A stretch of 8,222 nucleotides of DNA from a candidate division WWE3 bacterium RIFOXYD1_FULL_39_9 (GTDB lineage Bacteria; Patescibacteriota; WWE3; UBA101185; UBA10185), in the NCBI GenBank assembly GCA_001773295.1, contig MEWG01000029.1:2002-10223 (forward strand). The letters run 5' to 3'. How positions within the stretch are numbered: position 1 is the first letter of the stretch; every line of letters begins with the position of its first letter. Of the stretch, positions 1 through 5,967 are shown piece after piece. The position numbers and the translations under genes were made by a program. The notes under the pieces were generated by a model. It was not told where the DNA came from and did no database searches. It saw nothing but the letters and a program-made list of their open reading frames with translations.

Positions 1-90
1 GACCCTAAGAGTATGACCAGCAGCATGAAGCTGATGAATACCTTTTGCCAACTGCTCTGCGAAATCCTGAAATTTATTAAATGATGCCAT
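1..90 (-). CDS. Partial phage protein, N-terminal 30 residues, unknown function
   Basis: The reading frame opens with ATG at 90 and runs off the left edge of the window, so only 30 residues are visible, beginning MASFNKFQDFAEQLAKGIHQ. The start is supported by a ribosome-binding stretch upstream (AAAGGA at about 101-106, plus AAAGAAG next to the ATG) and by its position 18 bases after the stop of the repeat protein. The opening 'M-A-x-FNKF...F.E.LA...H' resembles the start of a family of short phage proteins encoded among virion genes, usually annotated only as hypothetical or structural. That resemblance is from memory. The visible part has no catalytic motif. It is the last visible gene of the leftward late operon. 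Confidence 0.7.
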   Translation of the reverse strand, partial: MASFNKFQDFAEQLAKGIHQLHAAGHTLRV

Positions 91-108
91 CTTCTTTAAA
101 TCCTTTCG

Positions 109-1920
109 TTATAAATTCAATGTCGCTGTTATTCCAGGTCTTCTTGCTTCTGCCGATATTACTGGTAGCTTTGCAGAAACAGAAAGACTTGCCAACCCGT
201 GAGGTAACATAACTACTGCTAAATCCAAACTAACACTACTTCCTGTTAAAACATATTGTCCTAATTCTGCATCAAAAACATAACTTCTTATAAAATCAAC
301 ATCTTTGCCGGAAGAAAATATGTTGCCAACATTAGCCGCAATATATCTTCCTCTGGTAAGAGGGGTATCGCTGCCAACAATAGAATAAGATGCAGGATCG
401 GATTGAACAGTTAGTGCTCTTGTTAATTCTACATCTTTACCAATAATAGATATATTGCTTGGCTCTGCTTGAAGAACTCTTAAAGTAAAATCTAAACTTG
501 CATCAGTACCAGTTAGAGCAATACTTCCAGAATCAGCAGAAATACTTAAAGCGGCAAGCTGAGATAAATCAGCGGCCTTGCCAGATATTAAGATACTTCC
601 TGCATTAGCAGACAGAGAAAGAGACTTTAATAAATCAACATTATTACCTGATAATGAAATCGAGCCAAATTCTGCCGATTGAACAAAGGCGCGTATAAGA
701 GCAGCGTCTTCTCCTGAAAGCGAAATTTGAGCGCTATCACAATCAAATATAGTCGTTTTCTGTAAAGTTGCGCCAATAGAGGAAACAATAAAGCTTGTAG
801 CATTAGCGGCAACAGAACGGTTTCTTATAAGTGTAGCATCTGTGCCTGTAATAGATACAGATGCAGCTTCGGCGGCAAATACTATATGTCTTTGTAGAGA
901 AGCATCTGTACCAGAAATAATAAAAGAGGATGATTCTGCGGAAATTGTCTTTGTTTTTGTTAAAGTAGCATCTGTACCAGTTAAAGCAATACTTCCAGCA
1001 TCGGCGGAAACAGCATAGCTATCTGGAGCATCTATTCCATCGAATACTCTATCGCCATCATCTGACGGGATTCTATCCCCTTGAGTGTCCCAAACAACTT
1101 CTCCGCTTTCAGTAGCGGACTTTGATAAGGTAGCATCTATGCCAGTTATTAAAATGCTTCCAGCTTCAGCTACTACAACATAGTTTTTAACTAAAGAGGC
1201 ATCTTGGCCAGATGTAGAATATAAACCAGCGTCGGCTTGAATTTGATATAAATAAATAAATGTTGCATCCGCACCAGTTAAAACAATACTACTTGCTTCA
1301 GCATCGACTGGTATTTGTCTTGTTAGTGCTGCGTCCGTACCAGTAATAGATATAGAAGATGATTCCGCGCTGATTAAACGAGTAGCAGTTAGATCAATGT
1401 CTGTACCAGTTAAGACAATACTTCCAACTTCAGCAACAACAGCATAGTTTTTAACTAAATCGGCGGCAGTACCCGTTATAGATATAGAAGATGAATCAGC
1501 GTCAAATATTCGATGACGTTCAAGAGAGGCATCTGTTCCTGTTAAAGATATACTTCCAGATTCAATATCAATTAAACGAGTAGCGGTTAAATCGATGTCG
1601 GTACCAGTTAAAAATATAGCACCAGCTTCAGCATCGATTGGTATTTGTTTTGTTAATGTTGCATCTGCACCAGTTAAGGCAATACTACTTGCTTCAGCTG
1701 TAATTATAAATACGGAAATTAATCCTACATCTGTACCAGTTAAAGCAATACTTCCTGCATCGGCGGAAACAGCATAGTTTTTAACTACATCAGCAGCAGT
1801 ACCAGCAAGAGTAATACTACCAGCTTCAGCAGATAAGGTATATTCAGAATAATCGAATACCGTATCGCCTTCGTTGGAAGGTATTACTTCGCCTTCTTGT
1901 GATAGAATGATATCTGCCAT
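109..1920 (-). CDS. 603-aa repeat protein (22-residue repeats), putative virion or fibre-associated protein
   Basis: About 90% of the protein is a tandem 22-residue repeat with the consensus A-E/D-A-G-S-I-x-L-T-G-T-D-A-x-L-x-(K/R)-x-x-x-(V/I)-x. I count about 23 copies between residues 31 and 572. The conserved small residues, alternating hydrophobics and T-G turn suggest a beta-strand-turn repeat, as in elongated fibrous or decoration proteins. A charged cap with IPS..GD.VFD occurs at residues 9-23 and again at about 282-296, so the protein has two cap-plus-array modules of 11 and 12 repeats. The C-terminal 31 residues (573-603) are non-repetitive. There is no signal peptide or membrane segment. 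AGGA lies 10 bases before the ATG, overlapping the end of the preceding gene. Similar gSf.LTG repeats are, to my memory, common in phage and prophage proteins of unknown role. Virion function is inferred from location and repeats only. Confidence 0.85.
   Translation of the reverse strand: MADIILSQEGEVIPSNEGDTVFDYSEYTLSAEAGSITLAGTAADVVKNYAVSADAGSIALTGTDVGLISVFIITAEASSIALTGADATLTKQIPIDAEAGAIFLTGTDIDLTATRLIDIESGSISLTGTDASLERHRIFDADSSSISITGTAADLVKNYAVVAEVGSIVLTGTDIDLTATRLISAESSSISITGTDAALTRQIPVDAEASSIVLTGADATFIYLYQIQADAGLYSTSGQDASLVKNYVVVAEAGSILITGIDATLSKSATESGEVVWDTQGDRIPSDDGDRVFDGIDAPDSYAVSADAGSIALTGTDATLTKTKTISAESSSFIISGTDASLQRHIVFAAEAASVSITGTDATLIRNRSVAANATSFIVSSIGATLQKTTIFDCDSAQISLSGEDAALIRAFVQSAEFGSISLSGNNVDLLKSLSLSANAGSILISGKAADLSQLAALSISADSGSIALTGTDASLDFTLRVLQAEPSNISIIGKDVELTRALTVQSDPASYSIVGSDTPLTRGRYIAANVGNIFSSGKDVDFIRSYVFDAELGQYVLTGSSVSLDLAVVMLPHGLASLSVSAKLPVISAEARRPGITATLNL
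969..1018. repeat. 50-bp near-identical direct repeat, copy A
   Basis: This 50-bp stretch matches 1728-1777 at 49 of 50 positions. The only difference is A against T in the codon context ccAgc/ccTgc. Both copies encode the stretch YAVSADAGSIALTGTD. Identity at this level, including synonymous positions, indicates recent duplication or gene conversion within the repeat array. Confidence 0.85.
1728..1777. repeat. 50-bp near-identical direct repeat, copy B
   Basis: This is the partner of the copy at 969-1018, lying 759 bp away in the same orientation. Copy B falls in repeat unit 2 of the first module, and copy A begins the second module. Confidence 0.85.
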
Positions 1921-1926
1921 TAAGTA

Positions 1927-2304
1927 TTAATCCTGTACTGCCCAACCAGTTACAACTAACCCCCAAATCGCACCAACGCTGTTAAGCATGGAAAATTGAA
2001 TAGTATCATTATGTTGATATAATATTTTATCAGCAGAAGGTGTCCATACTCTATCTGTTACATTGGTTAGAGTACTTGCAAGAAAAGAAGCAAGCACGAC
2101 GTTATAAGCACTACCTTGACCAGCAGATAAATTAGCGGTGAAATAAGTTACAGAAGGATGAGCAGCAGAAAGAATCAATCTAATATCGGCAAGTTCAAAT
2201 GCTTTACCAAGATTTAATGCTTCAACCATCGTTGTGTTACCAGTAGCAAAGAACTGAAAAAACTTGCTTCTGCTATTAGGAAGATATGTTGGAGTAAATG
2301 CCAT
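1927..2304 (-). CDS. 125-aa probable phage virion protein, unknown function
   Basis: This is a 125-residue protein beginning MAFTPTYLPNSRSKFFQFFA. AAAAGGAAA lies 6 bases before the ATG, a good ribosome-binding site that overlaps the stop of the upstream gene. The sequence alternates short hydrophobic strands: 'FELADIRLILS', then a Ser/Thr/Ala-rich middle, 'LYQHNDTIQFSML' and 'IWGLVVTGWAV'. This pattern suggests a small beta-sandwich. I recall similar uncharacterised beta-rich proteins ('feLreIRlhls ... l..gD.i.f ... GL.v.') in phage structural gene clusters, but I cannot name a family. It has no cysteines, signal peptide or membrane helix. It stands directly before the 603-aa repeat protein, whose ribosome-binding site overlaps its last codons, so the two may be made together and might interact. 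Confidence 0.8.
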   Translation of the reverse strand: MAFTPTYLPNSRSKFFQFFATGNTTMVEALNLGKAFELADIRLILSAAHPSVTYFTANLSAGQGSAYNVVLASFLASTLTNVTDRVWTPSADKILYQHNDTIQFSMLNSVGAIWGLVVTGWAVQD

Positions 2305-2307
2305 TGC

Positions 2308-2499
2308 TTATTTCCTTTTAGTTTTCTTGGCTATTTTAATTCTTAATTTATCAAGCTGCTCTTGATCGCATCTTATTCCGTTTTTAAGAAGTTTTGCTTT
2401 CTCTTCGCAAAGTCTGGACATTTCTTCTTTTCTTGCAATCCTGCATTCAAGTTCTTTGCATCTTCTGAAAGCTTTTAATGGATTAAAGAAAAGATTCAT
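2308..2499 (-). CDS. 63-aa basic coiled-coil-like protein, unknown function
   Basis: I place the start at the ATG at 2499, giving MNLFFNPLKAFRRCKELECR. That ATG overlaps the TGA of the upstream gene as ATGA, the pattern used elsewhere in this operon. A GTG 15 bases upstream (2514) would add five residues (MGKKK) but has no better ribosome-binding site. From residue 10 the protein is almost wholly helical and strongly charged (many K, R and E), with spaced leucines and isoleucines compatible with a short coiled coil, and it ends in a lysine/arginine-rich tail (KIAKKTKRK). Three cysteines (positions 14, 19 and 31 from the ATG) do not form a clear zinc motif. I do not recognise a family. Confidence 0.65.
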   Translation of the reverse strand: MNLFFNPLKAFRRCKELECRIARKEEMSRLCEEKAKLLKNGIRCDQEQLDKLRIKIAKKTKRK

Positions 2500-2699
2500 T
2501 TTCTTTTTTCCCACTCTTTATAAGGTATCGCCAACGGGTTTCTTGGGCAAGTTGACTGACCATCTATTTTTGATACTGTATCTATCTTTGATAAACATCT
2601 TCCTGTTGCTTGCTCGTATTGTAGACAAGTGCAAATGCCTTCTTCTATTTCTCTTTGCGTTCTGTAGCACCCATTCACTTGTCTATCCAAACTATCCAA
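2496..2699 (-). CDS. 67-aa cysteine-containing small protein with TTG start, unknown function
   Basis: The frame has no suitable ATG. The most upstream start after the preceding gene's stop is TTG at 2699, 3 bases past that stop, giving a product beginning MDSLDRQVNG. The frame is open, fills the gap between two coupled genes, and ends in ATGA with the next one, which supports it being real despite a weak upstream ribosome-binding site. Five cysteines (11, 23, 25, 35 and 51), two of them in a CxC pair, could bind a metal or form disulfides, but the spacing matches no family I know. The product is charged and hydrophilic with no membrane segment. A start further in is possible. Confidence 0.55.
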   Translation of the reverse strand: MDSLDRQVNGCYRTQREIEEGICTCLQYEQATGRCLSKIDTVSKIDGQSTCPRNPLAIPYKEWEKRK

Positions 2700-2702
2700 T
2701 GT

Positions 2703-2939
2703 TTATGACAACTCGTTTAATATCTCTTGAACTTCTTTCTTATTCTTACAGACCAAAAAATTATCGCTTTTAGCCAATAGTATTATTTTGTTCCTTGGAA
2801 ATGCTTCTTTCAACTTATCTTGCATTTCCATAAAATCGTCTAAATCAAAATAAGGAATGTTATCCACGTCTAATTGTAGAACTATTATGTCTCCTGTTTG
2901 CGGATTGATTGTTCTCAAGTCCACATCAAAAGTACTCAT
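2703..2939 (-). CDS. 78-aa acidic protein, unknown function
   Basis: The ATG follows the stop of the terminase C-terminal half with no gap (TAAATG). AGGAG and AGGAT lie in the last codons of that gene, giving a good ribosome-binding site. The protein has a beta-rich N-terminal part (DIIVLQLDVDNI), an acidic helix (DLDDFMEMQDKLKEAF), a second strand (NKIILLAKSDNFLVC) and a C-terminal helix (KEVQEILNEL), so it probably folds as a compact alpha/beta domain. There is one cysteine and no signal or membrane segment. I do not recognise the family. Confidence 0.75.
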   Translation of the reverse strand: MSTFDVDLRTINPQTGDIIVLQLDVDNIPYFDLDDFMEMQDKLKEAFPRNKIILLAKSDNFLVCKNKKEVQEILNELS

Positions 2940-4049
2940 TTATCCTACAACTCCTATTCTTACTTTAGACTTTCCCTTACCAGTTAAACCATTAAGCCAG
3001 TTAAAAGCACCAGAAGAACCATCCCCAAAGTCTGTTACGGAACCAACAGAGCACTCTTCTAATGCTTCCACATATTTTTTATTCCAAGGAGCAGATAACA
3101 TAGCAATATTGTTGTTTTCTACTTGGCCAGCGAACGGCTCAAGTCTTACATCTTTTGCGCCTGATGGGTGATCTGCTGAACACTTATAACCAAGAAATAC
3201 TTTTCTTATGGAGTTTTGTGCTGATTCTTTACCGCCGGAGCCACCTTCTTGCTCTACTACATGTTCAACTTCTATTCCATCCATCTGAGCAGTTTGACGC
3301 ATTCTTACATCACGCTCGCCAGAAGTCCATTGGCCGTAGACAACATCCAGAACAATAAAGCCGTAGTCAATACATTCATCTCTCATAGATGCCATCAGAA
3401 GACCTACTGAGTGAGAAGCACTTTTATCCTCAGAGGCAGCTTTGTCCCAGTAACGCACCATCTTCTTTACTAATCTATGATTATAGTTATCTACTATCTT
3501 AATTTTTCCTGCTTGAACAATCTGACCACCTTTTGGCCTTGGTCTTTGCTGTAACTGACCAGCCTTACCCCAGGCAGTAAGTTTTCCCTCTAATTGCTTT
3601 AGACTATCTTCTGGATGTCTTCCTTTATCTAAAGGCTCGCCTTCTACTGTTCTTGGGTCTGTAAAGTTTAATGGAGTATCAGAAGGGTGCGGATGATTCT
3701 TTTCGTATCTTGCAGGAAGACATACATGCACAAGATTGTCTATCTGCCCATCTTTTCTCTTTTCTAAAATATGACCAGTTAAATCTTTTGAATGTGTTCT
3801 TTGCATGACGCCGACATAAGCACCGACTTCTACATCATTGACACGAGTTGAAAGAGTATCGTCCCAGACAGCTAATACTTTTTGTCTTTTTGGCTCTGAT
3901 TCTACTTCAAGCACGTTATGGGCGTCATCAATACAATTATGAACAAGTACACCATTGGCAAAATAATTATAGTTATCTGCTACTTGAATATTATAAGTAG
4001 CAGAGTCTTTTCTGATTCGTCTAATACTTTTTATCTTCTTAATCTTCAT
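2940..4049 (-). CDS. terL-C: C-intein fused to the C-terminal half of the terminase large subunit (end of Walker B plus nuclease)
   Basis: The 369-residue product starts with a 38-residue C-intein ending VLVHN, followed by Cys39 as the +1 extein residue. Extein residues 39-369 continue the packaging ATPase: CIDDAHN completes Walker B (D41, D42), and MQRTHSKDLTGHIL (83-96) is the coupling-type motif found after Walker B in terminases. An RNase H-like nuclease domain of the Terminase_6C type follows, with YWDKAAS (D202), VEQEGGSGGK (E266/E268) and TDFGDGSSGAFNWL (D340/D343) as likely metal-binding positions. It lacks Walker A, which is on the product of 5059-5964, so it should be inactive alone. 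Trans-splicing would join it to those 205 residues to make a protein of about 536 residues, a normal TerL length, that cuts and pumps DNA into the prohead. GGTG lies about 11 bases before the ATG. Confidence 0.95.
   Translation of the reverse strand: MKIKKIKSIRRIRKDSATYNIQVADNYNYFANGVLVHNCIDDAHNVLEVESEPKRQKVLAVWDDTLSTRVNDVEVGAYVGVMQRTHSKDLTGHILEKRKDGQIDNLVHVCLPARYEKNHPHPSDTPLNFTDPRTVEGEPLDKGRHPEDSLKQLEGKLTAWGKAGQLQQRPRPKGGQIVQAGKIKIVDNYNHRLVKKMVRYWDKAASEDKSASHSVGLLMASMRDECIDYGFIVLDVVYGQWTSGERDVRMRQTAQMDGIEVEHVVEQEGGSGGKESAQNSIRKVFLGYKCSADHPSGAKDVRLEPFAGQVENNNIAMLSAPWNKKYVEALEECSVGSVTDFGDGSSGAFNWLNGLTGKGKSKVRIGVVG
3936..4049 (-). other. C-intein (split intein, 38 residues)
   Basis: Residues 1-38 form blocks F and G of a Hint-type intein: YNIQVADNYNYF (block F, D25) and NGVLVHN ending in His37-Asn38, followed by a Cys nucleophile. 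His-Asn/Cys is the canonical C-terminal splice site. The His usual in block F (DxHNF-like) appears to be Tyr27 here. The first 14 residues carry eight Lys/Arg. The ORF begins at the intein's own first residue, so it encodes no remnant of the missing intein middle. Confidence 0.93.
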
Positions 4050-5059
4050 TATTTAACAATCACCAAATAGCCACGATCAACAGCTTCTGATATTCTACGG
4101 CTTTCAATATCAAAACGATAAAGCTCTGCGAATGTTATCTTACTTTCTATCTTGTCCCAAATTTTATAAAACACGCTTCTCGGATTTTTTGGTTTAATAC
4201 CTTTTGAAAAGATATAACCTCGATGCTTACACATGGCTTCACCAATCTTTTTTCTTGCTTCTGGATCAGCCATTTGTTGTCTTGTTTTTTCAGCTATTTT
4301 TTCTTTAACTTCTGGCAAATTAAAATACTCTTTCATTTGCTTACTTCTTTTTGCATGAAACTCTGGATCAGACCACATCTTTCTTGAAGCAACACCTATC
4401 TTCTTTTTTACTTCATCGGTTGTGGCTTCAGCCATTTTCTTTTTAAATTCATCATCTTGCCAAAGTTTCTTCATCATAAGTTTATGTCTTTTGACATACT
4501 CCGGATTACTCCAGCGTTTTTTAGAACGTATAGACGCTTTTTCTCTTTCTCTTTTAGAATAATGCCATCCTTTGTGAACTTCAGACATATGATTGCGATA
4601 ATTTTCATCTTCCCACAATTCAGAAACAACTCTTGATCTTTCTTGTCTTTTTTCTTCTGTCCAAAGCGCCTTTTGAGTTTCTGAATTTTTCTTTCTATAT
4701 ACTTTCGACCTTATAGTTTTTAAGCGTTTTTCAAGAAGATTTTTAAAAGTCTCGCTATCTAAATCAACAACACCATCTCCGCCAGCAGTCATATTATAAC
4801 CATTAGGTGTATGCGTTTTAAATGCCGCAATTACTTTAACTTCCATCAACTTTAAATAAGCCGCATCATTTGCAATAAGAAGTGTTTTAACATCAAACAA
4901 ATCAGAGCTATATTTTCTTATAGCATTAGAAATTGCTCTTTTAGACCTTGACCCTAATGCTTCGCCTACATGCTGAGACCATCTTTCTTGAGCGGTAAAA
5001 TTAGTAATGCCTATATAAGACTTACCAGATGGAGAAGTTATTTGATATAAACAACCCAT
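4049..5059 (-). CDS. GIY-YIG homing endonuclease, free-standing, between the split-intein halves
   Basis: The first 95 residues form a GIY-YIG nuclease domain: CLYQITSPSGKSYIGITN (a degenerate GIY followed by YIG at 15-17), ERWSQH with the expected catalytic Arg26, LMEVKVI with the metal-binding Glu73, and NGYNMTAGG closing the domain. Residues 130-280 hold about seven copies of a short helical motif with a Trp or aromatic followed by a (D/N)PE-like turn (LWEDENY, RWSNPEY, LWQDDEF, MWSDPEF, FNLPEV, MADPEA). Some resemble the NUMOD3-type DNA-binding elements of phage homing enzymes. The C-terminus (310-336) looks like a small helix-turn-helix. The start overlaps the terL-N stop and the stop overlaps the terL-C start, both as TAATG. 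GAGGTGG lies 10 bases upstream. The likely role is to cut intein-less terL alleles and so spread the split-intein cassette. The cleavage site is inferred. Confidence 0.9.
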   Translation of the reverse strand: MGCLYQITSPSGKSYIGITNFTAQERWSQHVGEALGSRSKRAISNAIRKYSSDLFDVKTLLIANDAAYLKLMEVKVIAAFKTHTPNGYNMTAGGDGVVDLDSETFKNLLEKRLKTIRSKVYRKKNSETQKALWTEEKRQERSRVVSELWEDENYRNHMSEVHKGWHYSKREREKASIRSKKRWSNPEYVKRHKLMMKKLWQDDEFKKKMAEATTDEVKKKIGVASRKMWSDPEFHAKRSKQMKEYFNLPEVKEKIAEKTRQQMADPEARKKIGEAMCKHRGYIFSKGIKPKNPRSVFYKIWDKIESKITFAELYRFDIESRRISEAVDRGYLVIVK

Positions 5060-5964
5060 TATAAGCAGACCACCTCATCTTCTTCTGTTAATTCTCTTGC
5101 TTGAATATACCCTTTACCATTAACATATACAGGATGATCTTCAGTACATCGAAATGTCGTGCCGTCTTCAAGTTCTATCTCAAAAATATCTCGGCCTTCA
5201 TTTTCAAAATACTTTTCTATTTTAGAAAGTTCTGTTTTATTTGTCTTATGATTAAAACTAACAACTTTGATTTCTAATTTTTCTTTGACGATCTTTCCGA
5301 TCTCGACCCTACCAATTTCTGTATCTATCTTCTGGTTATATGGTAGACAAACGCGTTGCCCGCCTTCGCCCGTTCCAAGACCAGAGATAGAAGTTGCAAT
5401 CATTACTCCTGTTCTGTCATTATCGAAGCGAGTTTTTGCATTCTGATCTGTAGTAAGATGAAAACGCTCTCCCCATCTTTCTCTATACCAATTGGACTCT
5501 ATCAATCTTCTTCGTTTTAAATTGTCTCTGGTAGATAGTGGCTGTGCATATGAGATGAAAAGATATCGTAAGTCTGGAAGGTTTTTCGGACCCCACTCCC
5601 AACATGGCCAGAAGACAGAAACAAGCAAACTCTTACCATGTCTCGGCGGCATATTTATCCATAAGTAGTTTATAGAAGGAATGGAATAATTTGCTTCATA
5701 GAAATGGTTGTCTATTTCTCTTCCAGCTATTCCTGATTTAATAAGATAGGTGTTTGTTACTGCTTCTAAGTGTTGGCAGATTGCATCAAGATGCCAATTC
5801 CAAATCAAAGGGCTTCTCGGCTCAAGTATATGCCAGGCTTGCATTACAAAATGCTTTAATGATTTTTCTGCCAGTATTCTTTCGGCTATCGGAATAGGAT
5901 TCGGTGGAATTGAATCCATTAGCTGTCTTGGTGTATAGCTGGATATGTCAAAAGCATTAAACAT
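5059..5964 (-). CDS. terL-N: N-terminal half of the terminase large subunit (Walker A ATPase) fused to an N-intein
   Basis: The 301-residue product has 205 residues of packaging ATPase followed by a 96-residue N-intein. MPPRHGKS at 105-112 is the Walker A loop of phage terminases. RYLFISYAQPLSTRDNLKRR (133-152) and the later SGLGTGEGGQRV (194-205) are typical of the strands leading to Walker B. The extein ends at V205 and Cys206 is intein residue 1, so the split falls inside the Walker B strand (RV | CIDD). It carries no Walker B acids or nuclease, which are on the product of 2940-4049. It needs trans-splicing with that product to become a motor. The start is the ATG at 5964, 3 bases past the previous stop, with GGAAAG upstream. 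It is neither a frameshift nor a decay remnant: the frame ends cleanly after a full-length N-intein. Confidence 0.95.
   Translation of the reverse strand: MFNAFDISSYTPRQLMDSIPPNPIPIAERILAEKSLKHFVMQAWHILEPRSPLIWNWHLDAICQHLEAVTNTYLIKSGIAGREIDNHFYEANYSIPSINYLWINMPPRHGKSLLVSVFWPCWEWGPKNLPDLRYLFISYAQPLSTRDNLKRRRLIESNWYRERWGERFHLTTDQNAKTRFDNDRTGVMIATSISGLGTGEGGQRVCLPYNQKIDTEIGRVEIGKIVKEKLEIKVVSFNHKTNKTELSKIEKYFENEGRDIFEIELEDGTTFRCTEDHPVYVNGKGYIQARELTEEDEVVCL
5062..5349 (-). other. N-intein (split intein, 96 residues)
   Basis: It begins CLPYNQKIDTEIGRVEIGKI (block A: Cys1, then a hydrophobic strand and 'IGKIV', as in DnaE-type inteins). Block B is FRCTEDHPVYV with Thr69-x-x-His72, the residues that assist the first acyl shift. 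It ends ARELTEEDEVVCL, an acidic tail next to the stop. The length of about 96-100 residues is usual for an N-intein split at the homing-endonuclease insertion point. With the 38-residue C part the intein totals 134 residues, the size of a minimal mini-intein. Confidence 0.95.
5070..5076 (-). promoter_or_regulatory. Ribosome-binding site of the homing endonuclease gene
   Basis: GAGGTGG lies 10 bases before the ATG at 5059, inside the last codons of the N-intein (the D-E-V-V region). The endonuclease can therefore be translated independently, not only by coupling at the TAATG overlap. The equivalent signal before terL-C (GGTG at 4061-4064) is weaker. Confidence 0.6.
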
Positions 5965-5967
5965 TAA

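Larger units (their letters stand above)
205..1830 (-). repeat. Tandem 66-bp coding repeats (22-aa period), about 23 copies
   Basis: Each unit encodes 22 residues centred on GSIxLTGTDAxL. All copies keep the 22-residue length except copies 18 (24 residues) and 19 (23 residues) and the break at residues 273-305, where a second cap sequence sits between copies 11 and 12. Copies in the gene's 5' half (1104-1830) are closer to each other than those in its 3' half (205-550), which have diverged (for example IIGKDVEL and VGSDTPL). Confidence 0.9.

Noticed and set aside
205..1830. CRISPR-like array because of regular repeats
   Set aside because: The 66-bp units are coding in one open frame, diverged throughout, and lack the identical-repeat and unique-spacer structure.
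2499..2514. GTG at 2514 as start of the 63-aa gene
   Set aside because: The ATG at 2499 overlaps the previous stop as ATGA like its neighbours, and the GTG has no better ribosome-binding site.
1595..3358. Plus-strand frames opposite the late operon (for example 1595-1777, 2456-2773, 2857-3171 and 3155-3358)
   Set aside because: They lie antisense to well-supported genes, have no ribosome-binding sites, and their compositions mirror the real genes.
4049..5059. Group I or group II intron carrying the endonuclease
   Set aside because: The flanking sequence is intein protein coding right up to the TAATG junctions, leaving no room for intron RNA structure.
2940..5964. terL as a pseudogene broken by frameshift or by a homing gene insertion
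   Set aside because: Both fragments end and begin with complete intein termini, the extein halves join gap-free at Walker B, and each fragment has its own start signals. This indicates a working split gene rather than decay.
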